DNA of 64,000 bases from assembly GCF_004341085.1 (NCBI RefSeq), contig NZ_SLXW01000011.1, forward strand, positions 18,559 to 82,558. The letters are read 5' to 3'. The notes under the pieces are model-generated. The model ran no database searches. It had not been told where the DNA came from and was given only the letters and a program-made list of their open reading frames with translations. This document shows positions 51,129-60,717 of the stretch, one piece after another. The position numbers and the translations under genes are program-made. The stretch comes from Sphingomonas sp. PP-CE-1G-424 (GTDB taxonomy: Bacteria > Pseudomonadota > Alphaproteobacteria > Sphingomonadales > Sphingomonadaceae). The number at the start of each line of letters is the position of its first letter. The first letter of the stretch is position 1.

Positions 51129-52244
51129 ATGCTACGCTTAATCCACACCGCAGACTGGCAGCTGGGCAAGCCGTACGGTCGCTTCGCCAGCGATGTCCGC
51201 GCAGCGCTCAGCGAAGCGCGCTTCGACGCGATCGATGCGATCGGCAAGGCCGCGGTCGAGCATGGCGCGGCCCATGTCCTGGTCGCCGGCGACGTCTTTG
51301 ATACCGAGGGTCCAGAAGATCGCGTGATTGTGCAGGCGGTGTCGCGGATGCAGCGATATGCCTGCACGTGGTGGTTGCTCCCCGGCAATCACGACTTCGC
51401 CCGCAACAGCGGTCTGTGGGACCGTGTCCGCGCCAAACGGGCGGCGAACATCCGCATCATCACCGAGCCCGTGCCGTGCGAGCTGGAACCTGGACACTGG
51501 CTTCTGCCGGCACCGCTCACGCACCGGCACAACCTCGATGATCCAACTGCCTTGTTCGACACCATGGAGACGCCGGGCGCGACACTGCGCATTGGCTTGG
51601 CCCATGGTTCGATCCGTGACTTTTCGTCGCGTGGCGAAGCGCAAAACCAGATCGCTCCCGACCGCGCCCAGCGCTCCAGCCTGGACTATCTTGCACTCGG
51701 TGACTGGCACGGAGCGCTGCGGGTCGACGCGCGAACCTGGTACTCTGGCACACCGGAAACAGATCGCTTCCAGCGAGACGAACCAGGATATGCGCTGCTC
51801 GTAACGCTTGAGCCGGGCGTGGAGCCGGTGGTGTCACCGATCCGCACGGGCAGGTTCCAATGGCTGATGCGGGATTGGACGGTCCCTGACGCGGACGCCT
51901 TTGTAGCCGAGTGCGATCGGCTGCTCGGCCCGGTCGAACCGTCGGCAACGCTCCTGCAGCTGTCGCTTGCCGGCATCGTCAGCCTCTCCGACCGGATCGC
52001 GATCCTTGGGAGGCTCGACAATGACCTGCGTCATCGTCTGCGCCATTTGGCGGTTGCGGCAGATGATCTGGTCGGCCGCCCAAGCGAGCAGGACCTGGCA
52101 GATTTGCAGGTGGAGGGGATGATCGGAACGGCTGCCGCAAAGCTGATGAGCATGATCGAGGCCGGCGGTACCGACGGGGTCACGGCCAAGCGGGCGCTCG
52201 AGCGCCTCTTCGTGGAATATCAGCGCGGACAGGACGCAGCATGA
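51129..52244 (+). CDS. SbcD/YhaO-like DNA repair exonuclease
   Basis: 371 residues from ATG 51129. The calcineurin-like phosphoesterase motifs are in order: LIHTADWQLGKPYG, HVLVAGDVFDTEGPED, WWLLPGNHDFARNSG, RIGLAHGSIRDFSS and DYLALGDWHGALRV, giving the Asp/His/Asn metal ligands. The remainder is a capping region. It forms the nuclease half of an Mre11-Rad50-like pair with the next gene, whose start overlaps by 4 bp. Its location between higBA and the ubiquitin-like operon suggests anti-phage or repair work. Confidence 0.9.
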   Translation: MLRLIHTADWQLGKPYGRFASDVRAALSEARFDAIDAIGKAAVEHGAAHVLVAGDVFDTEGPEDRVIVQAVSRMQRYACTWWLLPGNHDFARNSGLWDRVRAKRAANIRIITEPVPCELEPGHWLLPAPLTHRHNLDDPTALFDTMETPGATLRIGLAHGSIRDFSSRGEAQNQIAPDRAQRSSLDYLALGDWHGALRVDARTWYSGTPETDRFQRDEPGYALLVTLEPGVEPVVSPIRTGRFQWLMRDWTVPDADAFVAECDRLLGPVEPSATLLQLSLAGIVSLSDRIAILGRLDNDLRHRLRHLAVAADDLVGRPSEQDLADLQVEGMIGTAAAKLMSMIEAGGTDGVTAKRALERLFVEYQRGQDAA

Positions 52245-54874
52245 GTCTCAAGATCCGGCGCATCGCGCTGTCCAACTTCCGGAAGTTCCGTGATCCGTTC
52301 GTCCTCGACGGGCTGACCGACGGCCTGAACGTCATTATCGAGCCCAACGAGACCGGCAAGTCGACGCTGCTCGAAGCCATGCGCGCGGCCTTCTTCATTC
52401 GGCACAACACAGCCAACCGCCTGGCGCGCAGCTATGCACCGCACGGCGAAGCCGTCGCCCCGCAAATCGAGATCGGCTTCGAGGCGCGAGGCGAGGACTG
52501 GCAGGTCAACAAGCGCTTCCTGAAAGGTGCGTCGGTCGAGGTGCGTGGACCAAACGGCCGTGCACAAGGCGAAGATGCCGAAGCTCAGCTGCAGGCCTTA
52601 CTTGGCGCGCGTCGTGACACGAGCCAAGCCGGCGACGCGGCCGCCCACGGTGCGCTGGGGCTGCTTTGGGTAGGGCAGGCGCAGGCGCTTGAAGTCACGG
52701 CCCCGGGCGACATCGTCCGCGATAGCGTGCGTGCGACGCTGGAGGCTGAGGTTGGCGCAATTATGGGCGGCGCAGCCTACCAGCGTGTCCGGCCCCGTAT
52801 CGACAGCCAGTTCGCAGACTATTGGACCAACACCGGCCGGCCTAGCGGTCGCCAAACGACAGCTCGTACAGAGCACGACGCTGCCGAGAGCGCTGCGACC
52901 GAGGCGGCAACCCGGCTTGCCACCCTCGAACAGGGCTTCTCTGATCTTGAGGCTGCTCGAGCCAGGCTGAAGGTGCTGGACCGCGATCTTGCCGATACGA
53001 CGGACGCAGAGCGGCGAAAGGCGCTGGTGGGTCAGATCGACGTGGCACGATCCGCAGCGCAGATGCGCGATACCAGGCGGGCTGAGCAAGGTCGCCTTGC
53101 TGATCAGGTCAGGGGACTCGAAGATCTTACCGAGCGTCTCGCCGATGCTCAGAAGGCTGTCAGTGACACGGCCGCAGCACTTGGCAAGGCGAGTGAGAAA
53201 CGATCCGCCCTAGAAGAGGAATTGACCAGTGCGCGTGAGCGAGCGGGTACGGCGCGGGATCGGCTGGCTACAGCCCGCGACAACCGGCGCAAGGCGCACG
53301 CGGCGCTCGAAGGTGCCACCAAGTTGGTTGCCGCACGAGCACGTCACGTCGAGATCGCCCAGGTACGCCAGCGGCACACCGAACTGCTTCCCCTCGAGGC
53401 CGAACTGGAGACAGCGCGCGAGCTTGGTAGGACCATGATCCCGCCCAGCGTCCTAAAGGCGCTGGAGGAACGCGAACGTGCTGTCGACAAGGCGCGCGCG
53501 GCCGTCGAGGCCGGTGCGACCCGGGTCGAGTTCGCGGGCGATCTAAGCGGCGTTCGGATCGATGGAATGCCGGTCGAGCGCGGTGACCAGACGCTATCGC
53601 GTGAGACGCGCATCCAGCTTGGCGAGGCTGAGTTGATCATCCGACCGCCAGCGGGGTTGCAAAGCGCCGAGACGGCGCTCGCCAACGCTCGAGATGATCT
53701 GGGCGCGGCGTTGGCCGACCACGGGGTGACGAGTGTCGCCGACGCGCGGTCACGTAATGAAGTCGCACGTGATGCTGTTGCCAACGTGCGGACGCTTGAA
53801 GCGCGGATATCTGGAATCACGCCGGCCGTGGCGTTGCTCGGTCTCGACGCCGGTGCTTCGGCCCTGAAGACCTTCATGGCAGGATTGCCGGAAAGCACTG
53901 AAGGGGAGGGTAGTGAGGAAGGACCGGACGTCGACGCGTTGAGCGTGATCGCGGCGGAGGCGGATTCAGCGCTCGCAAGGGCGGAGGGCGTCGATGAGGC
54001 GGCGTCTGCGCAACTGCGCGAGCTGGAGGCGCGCAATGCGCCGCTGATGGTTCAGGCGGCTAGCGCAGAGCGTGATGCTGCCAACGCCGGAGCGCAGCTG
54101 GCTGCTCTGGAACGCAAGTCTGAGGTAGATCGTCTGGATGAGGCTTTGCTGGGTGCACGTCAGCGGGAAGCGGCAGCGCTGGTTAGTCTGCAGGACGCCG
54201 AACGTGCTGCGACAGCGCATGATGTAGCGGCGATCGAACGCCAGATCGGGGTGTTGGACAAACGTGTCGAGGTCGCCAAGGCGCAGCGAATCGATCTGGA
54301 GAAGGTGGTCGCCGGGCTCGAGGCAAGGATTGAGGCGGAAGGGGGCAAGGGACTGGCGGACCGCGCTGCTGCTGCACGAGAAGAAGCGGATGCTGCGGCC
54401 GCCAACCTGGCGCGCGTCACACAGGAGGCGGAAACGCTGAAGCTGCTTCGCGACACGCTGGAAGCTGCGCGTGCAGAGACCTCAAGGACGTTCGTCGGGC
54501 CGGTTGCGCGGCGCGCGCGTCGGCACATCGAACGGCTACTGCCCGGTTGCGATCCGAGCTTTGGGGATGATCTGGGCCTGACGTCGATCGTGCGTAACGG
54601 GCTCGGCGAAAATTGCGGGGACCTTTCCCGTGGCACTCAGGAGCAGCTTGCGGTGCTCACCCGACTGGCTTTCGCTGACATGCTGCTGGAGCAAGGTGTA
54701 CCGGTGTCGCTGATTCTTGATGATCCGCTCGTCTATTCGGACGATGCCCGCCTCGATATGATGACCGAGATACTGACCGACGCCGCAACGCGAATGCAGG
54801 TTATTTTGCTGACCTGCCGTGACCGCGCGTTCCGTCATCTTGGCAATCAAATCAACCTGATTGGAGCTCAGTGA
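52241..54874 (+). CDS. SbcC/YhaN-like SMC-type ATPase
   Basis: 877 residues. The N-terminal ATPase half has RIALSNFRKFRDPFVLDGLT and Walker A EPNETGKSTLLEAMRAAFFI. Two long coiled coils follow (about residues 210-395 and 555-765, Ala/Glu/Arg-rich). The C-terminal half has the ABC signature region NCGDLSRGTQEQLAVLTRLA and Walker B PVSLILDDPLVYSDDARLD. No CxxC zinc hook is present at the coiled-coil apex, so it is closer to YhaN than to canonical SbcC. It would be the ATPase partner of the SbcD-like nuclease. Confidence 0.88.
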   Translation: MSLKIRRIALSNFRKFRDPFVLDGLTDGLNVIIEPNETGKSTLLEAMRAAFFIRHNTANRLARSYAPHGEAVAPQIEIGFEARGEDWQVNKRFLKGASVEVRGPNGRAQGEDAEAQLQALLGARRDTSQAGDAAAHGALGLLWVGQAQALEVTAPGDIVRDSVRATLEAEVGAIMGGAAYQRVRPRIDSQFADYWTNTGRPSGRQTTARTEHDAAESAATEAATRLATLEQGFSDLEAARARLKVLDRDLADTTDAERRKALVGQIDVARSAAQMRDTRRAEQGRLADQVRGLEDLTERLADAQKAVSDTAAALGKASEKRSALEEELTSARERAGTARDRLATARDNRRKAHAALEGATKLVAARARHVEIAQVRQRHTELLPLEAELETARELGRTMIPPSVLKALEERERAVDKARAAVEAGATRVEFAGDLSGVRIDGMPVERGDQTLSRETRIQLGEAELIIRPPAGLQSAETALANARDDLGAALADHGVTSVADARSRNEVARDAVANVRTLEARISGITPAVALLGLDAGASALKTFMAGLPESTEGEGSEEGPDVDALSVIAAEADSALARAEGVDEAASAQLRELEARNAPLMVQAASAERDAANAGAQLAALERKSEVDRLDEALLGARQREAAALVSLQDAERAATAHDVAAIERQIGVLDKRVEVAKAQRIDLEKVVAGLEARIEAEGGKGLADRAAAAREEADAAAANLARVTQEAETLKLLRDTLEAARAETSRTFVGPVARRARRHIERLLPGCDPSFGDDLGLTSIVRNGLGENCGDLSRGTQEQLAVLTRLAFADMLLEQGVPVSLILDDPLVYSDDARLDMMTEILTDAATRMQVILLTCRDRAFRHLGNQINLIGAQ

Positions 54875-55129
54875 GAACGAAGACCGGAAGCCCGGTGGTG
54901 GAAAGTTGCGTGACTGCTTTCCGGCGGGGGCTCTCAAACTTGCCGTTCGTTAATCGAGCAAGTGACGGCCAAAACATCCAATTCCGATCTAAATGGAATG
55001 CTCGTCGATTGTCTGATGGCCTTGGAACTTGCACAATATCCCGCAGCAGCGGGGGCCTTTCCGGTTTAGCCAAGTCGCATCGATTGTGGTGGTACCGCGC
55101 TCGCTCGTACCGCGGCCAGGGAGAGCAAG
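54875..55129. other. intergenic region before the ubiquitin-like operon
   Basis: No gene. The stretch probably contains the promoter of the six-gene operon; no clear -35/-10 pair stood out. GCCAGGGAGAGCAAG immediately before 55130 gives the ribosome-binding site for the TTG start. Confidence 0.45.
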
Positions 55130-55903
55130 TTGATCACGCCGCTTATTAAACGGAACAAGGATGGGGAGCTGTACGAGCGTCTTCCCGCGGTCACGACCGC
55201 TCTGGAGCGACTTTCGCGGTCACCTCGTGACGACCTGCTTCAAAGGGCGGCCATTAAAGATCGCAACGATCCCGACTACGTCTCAGGGGAATGCCTCGTC
55301 CATCACATCCGCGCGAGCCGCATGGATAATTCCGTCGCGTGGTTCGAGCTGCTGCACAAGATCCTGATGGAGCGGATATGGCGGTCGCTGCCGAAGGCCG
55401 AGGGGTCTGACGGTACGCTGGACCTGACAAAGGAGCGCATTCGGGCCCTGGTTTTCGATAAGTTCGGGGAAATGCTTCTCGCTGACCGGGCCTTGCCGGG
55501 CGACGGACTGGATTTTTTCGAGGTCCGGTTCGATCTGGGTCTCAAGCGAATGCGTCTCGACGCGCAGGACAAGGCGTGGCGGGAGGAAAACCGCAAGGCG
55601 GTGCTCGATGACGACGAAATCGGTGGACAGCTCGCAGCCGCAGGGTTTGGATCTTGTCTTCCTGATGAAGATATTTTTTCCGATCCACTCTTCCGGGATC
55701 GTCTCTACGAAGCGATTGACGCCCTGCCACCGGAACAAAGCAGGACTATGCACCTGACGCTGCTGGGATGGCCGACCGAATCGAACGACCCCGAGGTGAT
55801 GACTATCGCTAAGGCTCTTGGATGCTCGGATCGATCCGTTCGAACCTACAGGGCCCGCGCCACGAAGGCGATCCTGGCGCTGTTCCAATCTGGGGAATAC
55901 TAA
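55130..55903 (+). CDS. sigma-factor-like DNA-binding regulator
   Basis: 257 residues from a TTG at 55130. The first 180 residues are helical (ALERLSRSPRDDLLQRAAIK, SVAWFELLHKILMERIWRSL, KERIRALVFDKFGEMLLADR) and resemble sigma region 2-like helices only loosely. The C-terminal part is a sigma region 4-type helix-turn-helix: IDALPPEQSRTMHLTLLGWP, then MTIAKALGCSDRSVRTYRAR. The stop TAA overlaps the next ATG by one base. It may direct transcription of this operon. A defence-associated regulator rather than a housekeeping ECF sigma is suggested by the unusual N-terminus. Confidence 0.6.
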   Translation: MITPLIKRNKDGELYERLPAVTTALERLSRSPRDDLLQRAAIKDRNDPDYVSGECLVHHIRASRMDNSVAWFELLHKILMERIWRSLPKAEGSDGTLDLTKERIRALVFDKFGEMLLADRALPGDGLDFFEVRFDLGLKRMRLDAQDKAWREENRKAVLDDDEIGGQLAAAGFGSCLPDEDIFSDPLFRDRLYEAIDALPPEQSRTMHLTLLGWPTESNDPEVMTIAKALGCSDRSVRTYRARATKAILALFQSGEY

Positions 55904-56484
55904 TGAACTCCCGAAATGCCGCCAACGATCTGGACGACGTACTCGACCGGTTCATGCTTGAAGACGACCAAGGATCGATGACGCTGGAGCGATACGTGCG
56001 AGATTATCCGCAGTTCGCCAATCAGCTGATCGATCTGTCGCGCATGTCTGCGACCGACGAGGAAATCTCGGATGTTCCTCTTACGGGGGCAGCGCAGTCA
56101 CGCATCGATGCGGCGTGGATAAGCTATTCCGCAGTTCTTGCGCAGACGCCCTCAGCCGATCCGTTCCAGGCCCTGATGGGAGACCGGGGAAAGTCGTTGG
56201 CGACGGCTCTCGGCGTTCCGCGGCAGGTCGTCACGTGCTTCCGTGAGCACCGGATTCTAGCCACCACGGTTCCCAGGCCCGTGCTACGAGTGCTGGCAGA
56301 GGAATTCGATATTCCGCTTCCTCACGTCGTCGCTGCGATGGCGGGAACGGTTCAGGCTTCGCTTGGGCGGCGGTTCAAGGCGGATGGTGAACCAGGGCTT
56401 GTCGAGCAGAAGAGCTTCGAACAGGTTCTCGTGGAGGCAGGGGTCTCCGATGCGGACCGCGCCAGACTCATGACCGACGAATGA
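55903..56484 (+). CDS. small partner of the sigma-like regulator, unknown family
   Basis: 193 residues, ATG at 55903 sharing a base with the previous stop, followed 3 nt later by the helicase gene. The N-terminus (DVLDRFMLEDDQGSMTLERY, VRDYPQFANQLIDLSRMSA) resembles regulator-associated helical modules. The middle (GKSLATALGVPRQVVTCFRE) looks like a helix-turn-helix. The position directly after a sigma-like gene suggests an anti-sigma or co-regulator, but no motif proves it. Confidence 0.55.
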   Translation: MNSRNAANDLDDVLDRFMLEDDQGSMTLERYVRDYPQFANQLIDLSRMSATDEEISDVPLTGAAQSRIDAAWISYSAVLAQTPSADPFQALMGDRGKSLATALGVPRQVVTCFREHRILATTVPRPVLRVLAEEFDIPLPHVVAAMAGTVQASLGRRFKADGEPGLVEQKSFEQVLVEAGVSDADRARLMTDE

Positions 56485-56487
56485 ACA

Positions 56488-59400
56488 ATGGACGCCGTCG
56501 AGATTGGCCGCCGGAAGGCTTCGGCTCTGCACGATGCAGCGGTTGTGCGTGGTGGCGATCCCACAAAGCCCTATGCATTCGTTCTCAGCGAAGCGGCGGC
56601 GCGCGGTCTGGACGTCGAAAAGACCACGCCGGGATCGACGATTCTCGACAATGGCAGGGCGACGTTGATCCCGGAAGACGACCTGATCGTCCATGAGGAC
56701 GTCGGAACCGAGTTCGAGCAGGCGTTCCTCGTCGCCCATGAGATCGGCCATCACGAACTTGGGGATGCGCAGGTTTCGCCGACGCTCCTCGATCCGGACA
56801 TGGCACGTGCATCCGAGCCGTCTCCGACCGGTATCGACCGGGTGGTCGACTACGGTCGCCGGCAACGGCGTGAGGTCCAGATGGATCTTTTCGCGCGCGA
56901 ATTTCTGCTGCCCCGCAAGTCCGTCCGCCGGATGCACTTGGATGAAGGCCTTCTAGCTTCTGAAATCGTGTTGCGGATGGGGGCCCCATACGACGTCGTC
57001 GCCCAGCAGCTTTTCGACGCGCTGCTGCTACCGGTGATCACGCCGGAAGTTAAAGAGGCCAAGGAGCATCCGCTCAACGATGCACAGGCTGCGGCCGCTC
57101 TGCATCGCGGGCGGCCGTTTCTGCTCGAGGCGGGGCCGGGCACGGGTAAAACCCAGACACTTACGGCGCGCGTGGTCCAGTTGCTGGACGAGAACGTCGA
57201 TCCCCGTCGCATCCTTGTTCTGACCTATTCGAACAAGGCGGCCGGTGAGATGGCCGAGCGCATCGCGGAAAAGCGGCCGGAGAAGGCCGCGGCGATGTGG
57301 ATCGGGACTTTCCATGCGTTCGGTCTCGATCTTATTCGCCGCCTGAGTGCGCAGTTCGACCTTCCACCGAACCCACGGATGATGGACCGCGTGGAGGCGG
57401 TGGAACTGCTCGAAGCCGAATTCCCCCGTCTTTCGCTCGATCACTACCAGAACCTGTACGATCCTACCCGACTGATCGGTGACATCCTTGCCGCGATCTC
57501 GCGTGCGAAGGACGAGGTGGCCAGCGCTACTGAGTATGCTCGATGTGCTGAGGCTATGCGGGTCGATGCCAATGGCGTCGAGCCCCGACACACCCGGGCA
57601 CTCGAAGCGGCGGAAGTCGCGAGGATATACGAGGTCTACGAGGGATTGAAGCGCTCGCGAAAGGCGATCGACTTCGGCGATCTCGTCTCCCTTCCGGTCG
57701 AACTTCTTGAAGGCAGACCGGATATCGCCAAGCAGATCGGCGACCAGTACGACCACATACTCGTCGACGAATATCAGGACGTGAACAGGGCGAGCGTCAG
57801 GCTCCTGAAGGCGCTTCGTCCTTCGGGCAACAACCTGTGGGTCGTCGGCGATGCGCGCCAGTCGATCTATCGGTTCCGCGGGGCGTCTCCACAGAGCACG
57901 GCTCGGTTTGCCGTCGACGATTTTCCGGGGGCGGCGTCCGGTCGTCTCGAGATCAATTACCGTTCTCGCCAGGAGGTGGTCGCCGCCTATTCCGCGTTTG
58001 CCAAAGAGATGACCGCGAGCAAGGGCGCGTCGGGCCTGCATGCCCACCGGGGCCCGAGCCAGGATCCCGTCGAACTGCGCGTGTTGCCCGGCAAGGCTGA
58101 TCAGTCCGTTGCGATCGCTGACGCGATCGAAGACATGAAGAAGGCCGGCGTTCCGTATCGCGACCAGGCGGTGCTTTGCACCGGTAACGAGCGCCTTGGT
58201 GAGATCGCGCGCGATCTCGAACGGATGGACATCCCCGTTCTTTTCCTCGGCAGCCTGTTCGAGCGCCCCGAGGTGAAGGATCTGCTGGCTCTGTTATCGC
58301 TGCTCGCGGACCCGCGGGCGATGGGACTCGTCCGCGTGGCCGCGATGCCGGAATTCGCGATGTCGCTGACTGACGTCGGGCTCGTACTTGACGAGCTTCG
58401 GGATAACGAGGGGGCCCCCCTCGAATGGCTGGTCGAACGAGCCAAACTCGCAATTTCCGAGAATGGCCGACAGGCGCTCGACCGATTGGCCGATGCGCTT
58501 GACGGGTTCGACGACGAAACGCCGCCGTGGCGGGTACTTTCGGCAATGCTTCTGGACCGTACCCGTATCGCAGCGCGCATCGGGGCATCACAGTCGATCG
58601 CCGAGCGCGCGAAAGGCATCGCACTTTGGCAGCTGCTCAACTTCGTTCGCATCCAGCCCAATGCGCACGGGCACGCAATCCCTCGTTTTCTCGACCGCAT
58701 CCGCCGGCTGGTCGCAATCGGTGACGACCGCGACCTGCGGCAGCTGCCTGCGGCGGCTCAAGGGCTCGACGCGGTCAGGCTCATGACCATTCATGGATCG
58801 AAGGGACTGGAGTTCTCCTGCGTCCATCTGCCCGGCATGAACAATGACACGTTGCCTGGCATCACCAAGGCGCCGGAATGTCTTCCACCGGAGAAACTGA
58901 TCGGCGGCGTGACCGGGGATGTGAAGGATGCCCTGCGGGCCGGCGACGCCGAGGAACGGGACTGCTTGTTCTACGTCGCGGCTTCACGGGCGCGGGATCG
59001 TCTTTTCCTCTACGCCGCCAAAGCCACCATGGCCGGTTCGAACCGGCCCCTGTCTTCCTTCCTCCAGCGTCTGGGCTCGGACATTGTACGGTCCGAGCCC
59101 ACGCTCCAGCACTGTCTCGAGCACGCGCCCGAGGTTGAGCCAATAAAGGTGCAGATCGATGGTCCGATACGCCTTCGCGATTCACAGATTGCGATGCTCG
59201 ATAAGGACAAGTGTAAGCGGCGCTTCTTCTATGCGCATGTTCTGGGGATCGGCGGCCGACGCGTCGAAACGGACTTCATGCGCATGCACGAGGCCGCACG
59301 TTCCGTTGTCCGCGCCATGGTGTTCGCGAAGCTCGATCTCGCAGATGACGCCGATCTGCAGGCAGCGGTCGATCAGGCGTGCGACGATCACGGACTGGAC

Positions 59401-59889
59401 ACGGTGGGTAGCTTCGTCGAACTCAGGGCCGTGGCTACCAAGTTGGTCAGGACCTTTCGCGGCCTGCATGCCGCTCATCCGGCGGAGCGACCGTCCGCCC
59501 TCGTGCTGAACGTGGGTTCCGACCAGATAGTGTTCAAACCGGACGACGTTGTTCTGTCCGATGTAAGCCGGATCTTCCGGCGCGTGAGGACGGGTGCTCA
59601 CCGCAAGTCCGACGAAACCAATCTCGGGGCAGCTATCGCGCTTCTTGCGGTTGCAGACAACCATCCTGCTTCTGGCGTCGAAGTGGTGCATCTGACCGGC
59701 GGCACAACTACCCAGCTGTCGATGACCCCATTGGTCTTGAGTCGGCGCAGGACTGCGCTCGCCGACGCAATGGACGACATCCGGGCGGGGCACTTTCCGG
59801 CGAAGCCGAGTCAGCGCGTCTGTCCGCGGTGTCCGGCGTTCTTCGTGTGCGGCAGCATGCCGGCGGGCAGCATCACGAAAACTTTTTAG
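56488..59889 (+). CDS. ImmA/IrrE peptidase fused to UvrD/AddA-like helicase with C-terminal Fe-S cysteine motif
   Basis: 1133 residues in three parts. Residues 1-190: ImmA/IrrE zinc peptidase with FLVAHEIGHHELGD (HEIGH at 84-88) and REVQMDLFAREFLLPRKSVR, where Glu129 is the likely third ligand. Residues ~195-900: superfamily 1 helicase with GPGTGKT (216-222), LTYSNKAAGEMAERI, HILVDEYQDVNRASVRLLKA, VVGDARQSIYRFRGASP, INYRSRQEVVAAYSAF, LMTIHGSKGLEFSCVHLPGM and DCLFYVAASRARDRLFLYAA. Residues ~950-1133: a Cas4/AddB-like region with an upstream Cys (DKCKRRFFYAHVLGIGG) and CPRCPAFFVC (Cx2Cx5C). The expected D/ExK nuclease residues appear replaced (VRTGAHRK), so nuclease activity is uncertain. Helicase and ImmA parts are clear. 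Confidence 0.85.
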   Translation: MDAVEIGRRKASALHDAAVVRGGDPTKPYAFVLSEAAARGLDVEKTTPGSTILDNGRATLIPEDDLIVHEDVGTEFEQAFLVAHEIGHHELGDAQVSPTLLDPDMARASEPSPTGIDRVVDYGRRQRREVQMDLFAREFLLPRKSVRRMHLDEGLLASEIVLRMGAPYDVVAQQLFDALLLPVITPEVKEAKEHPLNDAQAAAALHRGRPFLLEAGPGTGKTQTLTARVVQLLDENVDPRRILVLTYSNKAAGEMAERIAEKRPEKAAAMWIGTFHAFGLDLIRRLSAQFDLPPNPRMMDRVEAVELLEAEFPRLSLDHYQNLYDPTRLIGDILAAISRAKDEVASATEYARCAEAMRVDANGVEPRHTRALEAAEVARIYEVYEGLKRSRKAIDFGDLVSLPVELLEGRPDIAKQIGDQYDHILVDEYQDVNRASVRLLKALRPSGNNLWVVGDARQSIYRFRGASPQSTARFAVDDFPGAASGRLEINYRSRQEVVAAYSAFAKEMTASKGASGLHAHRGPSQDPVELRVLPGKADQSVAIADAIEDMKKAGVPYRDQAVLCTGNERLGEIARDLERMDIPVLFLGSLFERPEVKDLLALLSLLADPRAMGLVRVAAMPEFAMSLTDVGLVLDELRDNEGAPLEWLVERAKLAISENGRQALDRLADALDGFDDETPPWRVLSAMLLDRTRIAARIGASQSIAERAKGIALWQLLNFVRIQPNAHGHAIPRFLDRIRRLVAIGDDRDLRQLPAAAQGLDAVRLMTIHGSKGLEFSCVHLPGMNNDTLPGITKAPECLPPEKLIGGVTGDVKDALRAGDAEERDCLFYVAASRARDRLFLYAAKATMAGSNRPLSSFLQRLGSDIVRSEPTLQHCLEHAPEVEPIKVQIDGPIRLRDSQIAMLDKDKCKRRFFYAHVLGIGGRRVETDFMRMHEAARSVVRAMVFAKLDLADDADLQAAVDQACDDHGLDTVGSFVELRAVATKLVRTFRGLHAAHPAERPSALVLNVGSDQIVFKPDDVVLSDVSRIFRRVRTGAHRKSDETNLGAAIALLAVADNHPASGVEVVHLTGGTTTQLSMTPLVLSRRRTALADAMDDIRAGHFPAKPSQRVCPRCPAFFVCGSMPAGSITKTF

Positions 59890-59899
59890 GATCGCCTTT

Positions 59900-59916
59900 C
59901 CGGTTCCCCGAACCGG
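59900..59916 (+). promoter_or_regulatory. hairpin between helicase and multiubiquitin genes
   Basis: CCGGTTC CCC GAACCGG is a perfect 7-bp stem 10 bp after the helicase stop and 57 bp before the multiubiquitin start. It has no T-tract; it could be a processing or attenuation element in the 84-bp gap. Confidence 0.5.
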
Positions 59917-59973
59917 CACCGATTAGCCTTTCGTAGCCGGAGTGGACCGGCCCAGACGAAAGGATTACCGACC

Positions 59974-60717
59974 ATGCCTCCCATTGATTTCGACGACGTC
60001 GGCGACGCCATCCGTGAGGATCGCCCGCTTCGTCCCGCCGAGGCCTACCGCGTTCAGTTCGCGCAGGACAACCTCGACTTCCGCGCCCTCATGATCCCGG
60101 ACCCGATCCCGGTCGGCAGCCAGATCCTGGAGGCAGTCGGTCTCGAACCGGGACGCGGCTATAGCCTCTTTGCCATTCTGCCTTCGGGAGATTTCGAGGA
60201 CGTGCGCTTGAGCGAGCCTTTCGATCTGCGCGGCAAGGGGACGGAGCAGTTCGTCGCCTTCTTGACGGATCGCGACTTCAAGTTCGAAGTCAACGACGAC
60301 GAACTCCGGTGGGGTAAGCCGGCGATTAGCGGGCACGTGCTCGAGCAGCTCGCGAAGCCCGGGCCGGGGGAGGGCGTCTATCTTCAGATCCGTGGCGGCA
60401 CGGATCGTCTGATCGCAGCGACGGAACTCGTGGATCTCAACGAGCCGGGGATCGAACGTTTCTACGTCGCGCCTCTTCCGCCCACCGAAATCGAGATCAT
60501 CGTCAATACGCGGGCCCGGACGGTGCCGAAGCCGGAGGTGACGTTCGAGCAGATCGTCGAACTCGCGTTCCCGGGTCCACATGATGCGAACGTCGTCTTC
60601 TCGATGACCTATCGCAAGGCGGCATCGGCGCCTCATTCGGGTGAACTCGGGGCCGGCGGCAACGTCGAAGTCAAGAAGGGAACGATCTTCAATGTCACGC
60701 GCACTGTTCAGTCATAA
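59974..60717 (+). CDS. multiubiquitin protein (tandem beta-grasp ubiquitin-like domains)
   Basis: 247 residues with AAAGGA before the ATG. Three ubiquitin-like beta-grasp units follow each other: ~20-90 (AYRVQFAQDNLDFRALMIPD, GSQILEAVGLEPGRGYSLFA), ~90-165 (DRDFKFEVNDDELRWGKPAI, SGHVLEQLAKPGPGEGVYLQ) and ~165-247 (EIEIIVNTRARTVPKPEVTF, EQIVELAFPGPHDANVVFSM). This is the multiubiquitin family. The C-terminus is FNVTRTVQS, without a Gly-Gly, so the processed or charged end is not evident. It is the conjugated modifier, or a scaffold, of the downstream E1-like protein, whose start overlaps by 26 bp. Confidence 0.85.
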   Translation: MPPIDFDDVGDAIREDRPLRPAEAYRVQFAQDNLDFRALMIPDPIPVGSQILEAVGLEPGRGYSLFAILPSGDFEDVRLSEPFDLRGKGTEQFVAFLTDRDFKFEVNDDELRWGKPAISGHVLEQLAKPGPGEGVYLQIRGGTDRLIAATELVDLNEPGIERFYVAPLPPTEIEIIVNTRARTVPKPEVTFEQIVELAFPGPHDANVVFSMTYRKAASAPHSGELGAGGNVEVKKGTIFNVTRTVQS

